From Segatella copri (GTDB taxonomy: Bacteria > Bacteroidota > Bacteroidia > Bacteroidales > Bacteroidaceae), in contig NZ_JAHOEA010000004.1 in the NCBI RefSeq assembly GCF_019127135.1, positions 1 through 64,000 on the forward strand: a stretch of DNA of 64,000 nt, in the 5' to 3' direction. Shown here piece after piece: positions 60,746 to 64,000 of the stretch. A program made the translations under genes and the position numbers. The notes beneath the pieces are model-generated. The model ran no database searches. It had not been told where the DNA came from and worked only from the letters and a program-made list of their open reading frames with translations. Position 1 is the first letter of the stretch, and the number at the start of each line of letters is the position of its first letter.

Positions 60746-61775
60746 ACTGAAAGAACATTTCAAAAATCACATCTTTTACAGGCTATGTCGTGAAGTTCGT
60801 GATGTGTTTCTTCAGCAATATCCTGCAATCATTATCTCTACCGAGAATTTGTTTGTTGATGCAGCAAAAGAACTAGACATAATACTAAGTGATGGCGATA
60901 TCGACGCAGATTATTGTAAAGATATGTGGACCAATTCTTTAGCTATTTATCGAGAACAAGATAATACTCTTGCCGAAGTCGCAACAAGTCAAGCAGAGGT
61001 TGCTATGTTATTATATACCATTATGTTTGGTATTAATGCTGTCAACCATTCTCATTATAGAGGAAAACTTCAAAGGACTCTGCATGAAAGTATTCATAAA
61101 ATGTGGAAATGTAATAACCAATCAACCTGTATTGCAATAGAAATCAAGTTGAAGGAGTCGGTAAATCAATATACAGAGGAGATGATGGGATGGATGAACG
61201 AGTATTTTGTTTCGCAATCAAATCTAACAGAAGAAATTAATGAAACTCTATCTTCCAAGAAAAAAAATCATCCGAAGAAGAATTGTAAAAGTTCAGAAGA
61301 GTATCCTACGTTCTATTATAATTGTAAGAATCAAGAAACTAGAGTGAAACGGATAAATCTTGTTATGAGAAAAATGCAAGAGTGGGAATGGATAGAAGAG
61401 CCAAGATATGCTGAAGATTTCGAACATTTGTTTGATGGAGAAAACAGAAATTGTAACATTAAATGGATAGGGAAACCTTTGGTTATTCTAACCGAATTAA
61501 CTAAGCGTCTTCTCAAGCAATCTTATATGGATGAGCAGAAAGGCGTTTCGGCCTCATCTATCGTTCAAAAACAATTTGGGAAAAACCGTAGTAGCAATAC
61601 CGACAGATTGGATGAGAATGCAGAGAAGCAAATCAACACTATTTTATATATTTTAGATTACAAAAAAGAGCTACCACTTTTACGAAAAGAAAATGATGAA
61701 GATATTGACATTAGAGACGCAGTCCTTCAAGATGTGTATAAAAAAGAGATGCGTATAAAAAAGAGTTGCATGTAA
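60711..61775 (+). CDS. Unknown protein B of two-gene unit beside R-M
   Basis: Not recognised. 354 residues, soluble, helical, with Lys/Glu/Asn-rich composition. A His/Asn-rich centre (FGINAVNHSHYRGKLQRTLH) is followed by a Lys/Pro-rich linker (SSKKKNHPKKN) and a C-terminal region with IGKPLVILTELTKRLL. Overlaps gene A by 35 nt; the ATG at 60711 lies inside A. May be a DUF6043-like protein, but I hold that guess weakly. Confidence 0.75.
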   Translation: MTKRFQQNQRDKLKEHFKNHIFYRLCREVRDVFLQQYPAIIISTENLFVDAAKELDIILSDGDIDADYCKDMWTNSLAIYREQDNTLAEVATSQAEVAMLLYTIMFGINAVNHSHYRGKLQRTLHESIHKMWKCNNQSTCIAIEIKLKESVNQYTEEMMGWMNEYFVSQSNLTEEINETLSSKKKNHPKKNCKSSEEYPTFYYNCKNQETRVKRINLVMRKMQEWEWIEEPRYAEDFEHLFDGENRNCNIKWIGKPLVILTELTKRLLKQSYMDEQKGVSASSIVQKQFGKNRSSNTDRLDENAEKQINTILYILDYKKELPLLRKENDEDIDIRDAVLQDVYKKEMRIKKSCM

Positions 61776-61820
61776 AAAAACTCTTCATCGAACATATAAA
61801 TAAATAAGGTTTCAATTTGT

Positions 61821-61947
61821 GTTACCATATCGATATTATTTTTATTTTTTTTATCCCGGAATTCTGTGTGCGTCATACGGAGTTTCGGGTTTGTTTTTTT
61901 ATGTTACCACTTTTTTGTTACCATTTTATAGTTTTTTGGTAACAAAA
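61821..61947. repeat. GTTACCA boxes with hairpin
   Basis: GTTACCA at 61821-61827, 61903-61909 and 61917-61923, and inverted TGGTAAC at 61937-61943. The last two form a perfect 11-bp stem, TTTTGTTACCA/TGGTAACAAAA (61913-61923, 61937-61947). Another GGTAAC is at 62463-62468. Confidence 0.7.
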
Positions 61948-61990
61948 TCGGCATTCTTTACCCCATTGTCAGAAGCTGAACAATTCAGTT

Positions 61991-62029
61991 TTTGACCATC
62001 TTACGCTATGGGCTAAGCAGATGGTCAAA
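61991..62029 (+). other. Leader hairpin before small conserved gene
   Basis: TTTGACCATC (61991-62000) pairs perfectly with GATGGTCAAA (62020-62029); the stem ends 22 nt before the start at 62052. Possible operator or attenuator. Confidence 0.5.
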
Positions 62030-62051
62030 CCGCCCAAATTCTGATAAGCTT

Positions 62052-62417
62052 ATGGCACAGAATTTTAATTTCAATAATTTCTACCCAAACACAGAATTGG
62101 GTATCGACCTCAAGTTGATGACTAAGGAGCCAGGGCGCATGGCTGTTGGCGAGTATCTGGATGGAGCCATTACGCACGACGGCGAAGACCACTTCACCTT
62201 TGTGCAGAATGACCAAGAGAAGAAACTGCAGAAGGTGGTGCAGAGAAATCCGCATGTGTATGAAGGAAAATACATCAACGTGAACCGCAAGAAAGACGGT
62301 ACGCTCTACCCTACCTTCAACCGCCCGCAGTTCTCAGAGCGCTTCACCTTCCAGGACTTCTGCCAGGGTGCCGCCAACGAGCTGCGCATCATTAGCGGCA
62401 AGAGTGATGACAGATAA
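62052..62417 (+). CDS. Small conserved protein upstream of DUF3987-like gene
   Basis: 121 residues from ATG at 62052 (MAQNFNFNNFYPNTELGIDL); a longer TTG-started frame is less likely because it runs through the leader hairpin. No signal or enzyme motif. Sequence such as KEPGRMAVGEYLDGAITHDG suggests a compact beta fold. Proteins like this accompany DUF3987 genes in Bacteroidetes; function unknown. Confidence 0.7.
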   Translation: MAQNFNFNNFYPNTELGIDLKLMTKEPGRMAVGEYLDGAITHDGEDHFTFVQNDQEKKLQKVVQRNPHVYEGKYINVNRKKDGTLYPTFNRPQFSERFTFQDFCQGAANELRIISGKSDDR

Positions 62418-62501
62418 ACGGAGTCGAGGCTTTCTAGAGGAAATGGGGACTTCGGGGGTGCCGGTAACAGGATTATCCCTACCCTCATTTCCTCTTCAAA
62501 A

Positions 62502-62659
62502 CAGTCTCAAATCTCAGTCTCAGTTAGGATAAATGTCACAATCCAACTTTAAACCCGCTTCTTAAGTCTTTATAACTTATTGATTATTAATTAGTTATAT
62601 ATAATATATATAGGAAGCGAGACCATAAAAAAACAACTGAGACTCTGAGACTGAGACTG
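62502..62659. repeat. AGTCTCAG-word arms around an AT core
   Basis: CAGTCTCA/AGTCTCAGTT words on the left (62502-62525) are mirrored by AACTGAGACT and TGAGACTG words on the right (62635-62659). Inner CGCTTC (62556-62561) pairs with GAAGCG (62614-62619) around an AT core (62574-62612). A separate hairpin AGAGGAAATG/CATTTCCTCT (62436-62445, 62486-62495) lies just before. Confidence 0.75.
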
Positions 62660-62708
62660 CAAGCAAGAAAAAATGAACATGAAATTTGATTTAACTCTCT
62701 AAAAAGCA

Positions 62709-64000
62709 ATGGATTATAATATTTTTAGCAACATCGCTCCGGCGATGCCAAAACCCAGCAAGGGTACTGAATTTGTAAAATTTGCCATCTCTCAGGCATC
62801 AAAAGACATGCAGGAAGTGCTCATTCCGATGGCAATTCCGGCATTAGCAGCTCATCTCACAGACGTAAGATTCATGTATTCCGACAACAAATATTACGAA
62901 ATGTGCGGGCAAATGGGCCATCTGATAGGTCCGTCGGGTATCGGAAAGGCACAGTTGGGTCATCTTGTAGAGGCCATCATGAGACCTTTTAGAAAGCATG
63001 ATGAGACTGAGTTCAAGAAACTGGTCGACTGGCAGCGACAGATGAAAACCAAGGGCGCCAACAAGGAAAAACCGGAGCGCCCGGACGTGAGTTTCTGGTT
63101 TCCACCTTCTGATGTTACCAATCCTGCATTCATCCAGAACGCTATGGCTTGCGAACAGCTGGGCGGCAGAACCCAGTACATCAATCTGCCTGAGGTGGAG
63201 ATGGCCGACAGAATGTGTGGTGGGCATAAGCAGGTGAGCCAGATGGTAAGAAATATCTTCGACTGTCAGAGGGCTGGAGCCTTGCGCGCCACGGCTGATG
63301 GCGTAACGGGCAACCCTCTGCTCCGTGTGAACCTCACCTTTACCTCTACTCCTGAGGCGGCCCGACTCTTCTACAAGAAAGACCTGACCAATGGTTTCTT
63401 CGGGCGCATACCTTTCGCCTACAAAGCCCGTGGCGAGCGAAGCGGAAAGATTCCGAGACAGGGAACGTACAACAAAGATTTCCTTGAAAAGCTCGATGGC
63501 TATCTGCTGAGGCTGGACAACTGCAAGGGCAGTTTTGTGGTGAAGCCGCTCAACAAAATAGCCGATAAGCTGGCAGAGGATATGGCACGCCTTGCCGACC
63601 TTGCTGATGATGATACGCTCTGGGAACTCTCCCACCGCAGCATCTTCTCGGCATGGAAGAAGGGAGCCGTGCTGTGGATTCTGAACGATCAGAACTGGTC
63701 GAAATCCATCGGCGACTTCGTTGAATGGTTCTGCTACTACGATTTGTGGTCGAAGGTTAAGGTGTTCGGCGACATGTTTAAAGCGGGCGATGGGCAGGAA
63801 GAGGCTCAGAGAAGCGGTCCGAAAAACATGCTCGACCAGCTGGAGAATTCCTTCAACGAACTGCAGTTGGAAACCCTGCGCCTGAGTCTGGGCAAGAATC
63901 AGGAAGGTACCAAGCATCAGCTCAACGTATGGAAGAACCGCCAGTTTATTACTTATAACAGCCAGACGAAACTCTATACCAAAACGAAGGAATATCTTAC
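62709..64000 (+). CDS. DUF3987-like P-loop protein, cut by window end
   Basis: At least 430 residues; the frame is open from ATG at 62709 to the window end. N-terminal P-loop-like IGPSGIGKAQLG (73-84), with Ala after the Lys where Ser or Thr is usual. Later segments QYINLPEVEMADRMC, NLTFTSTPEAARLFY and GFFGRIPFAYKARG fit the DUF3987 family of primase/helicase-associated proteins of mobile elements. No stop or terminator is visible. Confidence 0.8.
   Translation, partial: MDYNIFSNIAPAMPKPSKGTEFVKFAISQASKDMQEVLIPMAIPALAAHLTDVRFMYSDNKYYEMCGQMGHLIGPSGIGKAQLGHLVEAIMRPFRKHDETEFKKLVDWQRQMKTKGANKEKPERPDVSFWFPPSDVTNPAFIQNAMACEQLGGRTQYINLPEVEMADRMCGGHKQVSQMVRNIFDCQRAGALRATADGVTGNPLLRVNLTFTSTPEAARLFYKKDLTNGFFGRIPFAYKARGERSGKIPRQGTYNKDFLEKLDGYLLRLDNCKGSFVVKPLNKIADKLAEDMARLADLADDDTLWELSHRSIFSAWKKGAVLWILNDQNWSKSIGDFVEWFCYYDLWSKVKVFGDMFKAGDGQEEAQRSGPKNMLDQLENSFNELQLETLRLSLGKNQEGTKHQLNVWKNRQFITYNSQTKLYTKTKEYL

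Overview
The window looks like chromosomal DNA of a gut Bacteroidales, most likely a Prevotella/Segatella copri-like species. The basis is the repeated Bacteroidetes promoter signature (TTTG about 20 nt upstream of TAnnTTTG), weak Shine-Dalgarno sites, the moxR-bat aerotolerance operon, PPi-dependent phosphofructokinase, MobV and DUF3987-type mobile genes, and many intergenic palindromic repeats. The species assignment is inference; no rRNA or tRNA gene was seen.

Layout. (1) About 1-6,960: part of an integrative mobilizable element. It carries a 5'-truncated tyrosine integrase, a small unknown gene, an SF3-type primase-helicase (DUF5906-like), a Toprim protein and a MobV relaxase. Between the two replication genes is a GTTGA/TCAAC iteron field (possible oriV), and before the relaxase a hairpin region (possible oriT). 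A very AT-rich cargo pair follows: a lipoprotein with a papain/C39-like Cys-His-Asp pattern and a small secreted protein. A 17-bp inverted repeat lies just past it. (2) About 7,000-11,310: a candidate structured RNA, then a leftward operon rsmG, MBL hydrolase, ruvC, ModF-like tandem ATPase, secreted protein. (3) 11,500-14,450: HAD phosphatase, panB, MFS transporter. (4) 14,640-24,140: the Bat operon (moxR, DUF58, BatD-like membrane protein, batA, batB, batC and a fused batD-batE), ending in a PAP2 phosphatase. (5) 24,200-32,400: queA, an ABC-F gene, an M13 peptidase, a second convergent ABC-F gene and tcdA. (6) 32,400-33,665: a 1.27-kb non-coding island with three identical 34-nt arms, two of them flanking a perfect 38-bp AT palindrome. 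(7) 33,666-40,050: leftward genes for a YgiQ radical SAM protein, a cell-wall amidase-like exoprotein, an acyltransferase and small unknowns. (8) 40,240-49,500: PPi-PFK, a GH25 lysozyme, prmA, a Tyr/Trp/Gly-rich exported protein, a FadL-like porin, a candidate sRNA and dsbD. (9) 49,680-55,920: a CzcCBA-type metal efflux operon led by a His-rich protein. (10) 56,400-61,780: a low-GC island with a Sau3AI/MutH-like endonuclease, a C5-cytosine methyltransferase and two overlapping genes of unknown function, preceded by a methyltransferase gene fragment. (11) 61,800-64,000: GTTACC boxes, a small conserved gene, a second arm-and-AT-core palindromic element and the start of a DUF3987-like P-loop gene cut by the window end.

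The best leads for something undescribed are the two-gene unit beside the restriction-modification pair, the arm-and-AT-core palindromic elements (32.5-33.0 kb and 62.5-62.7 kb), the candidate sRNA at 47.1 kb, and the peptidase-like/secreted-partner cargo of the mobilizable element. All functional statements come from reading motifs by eye; no database search was run.
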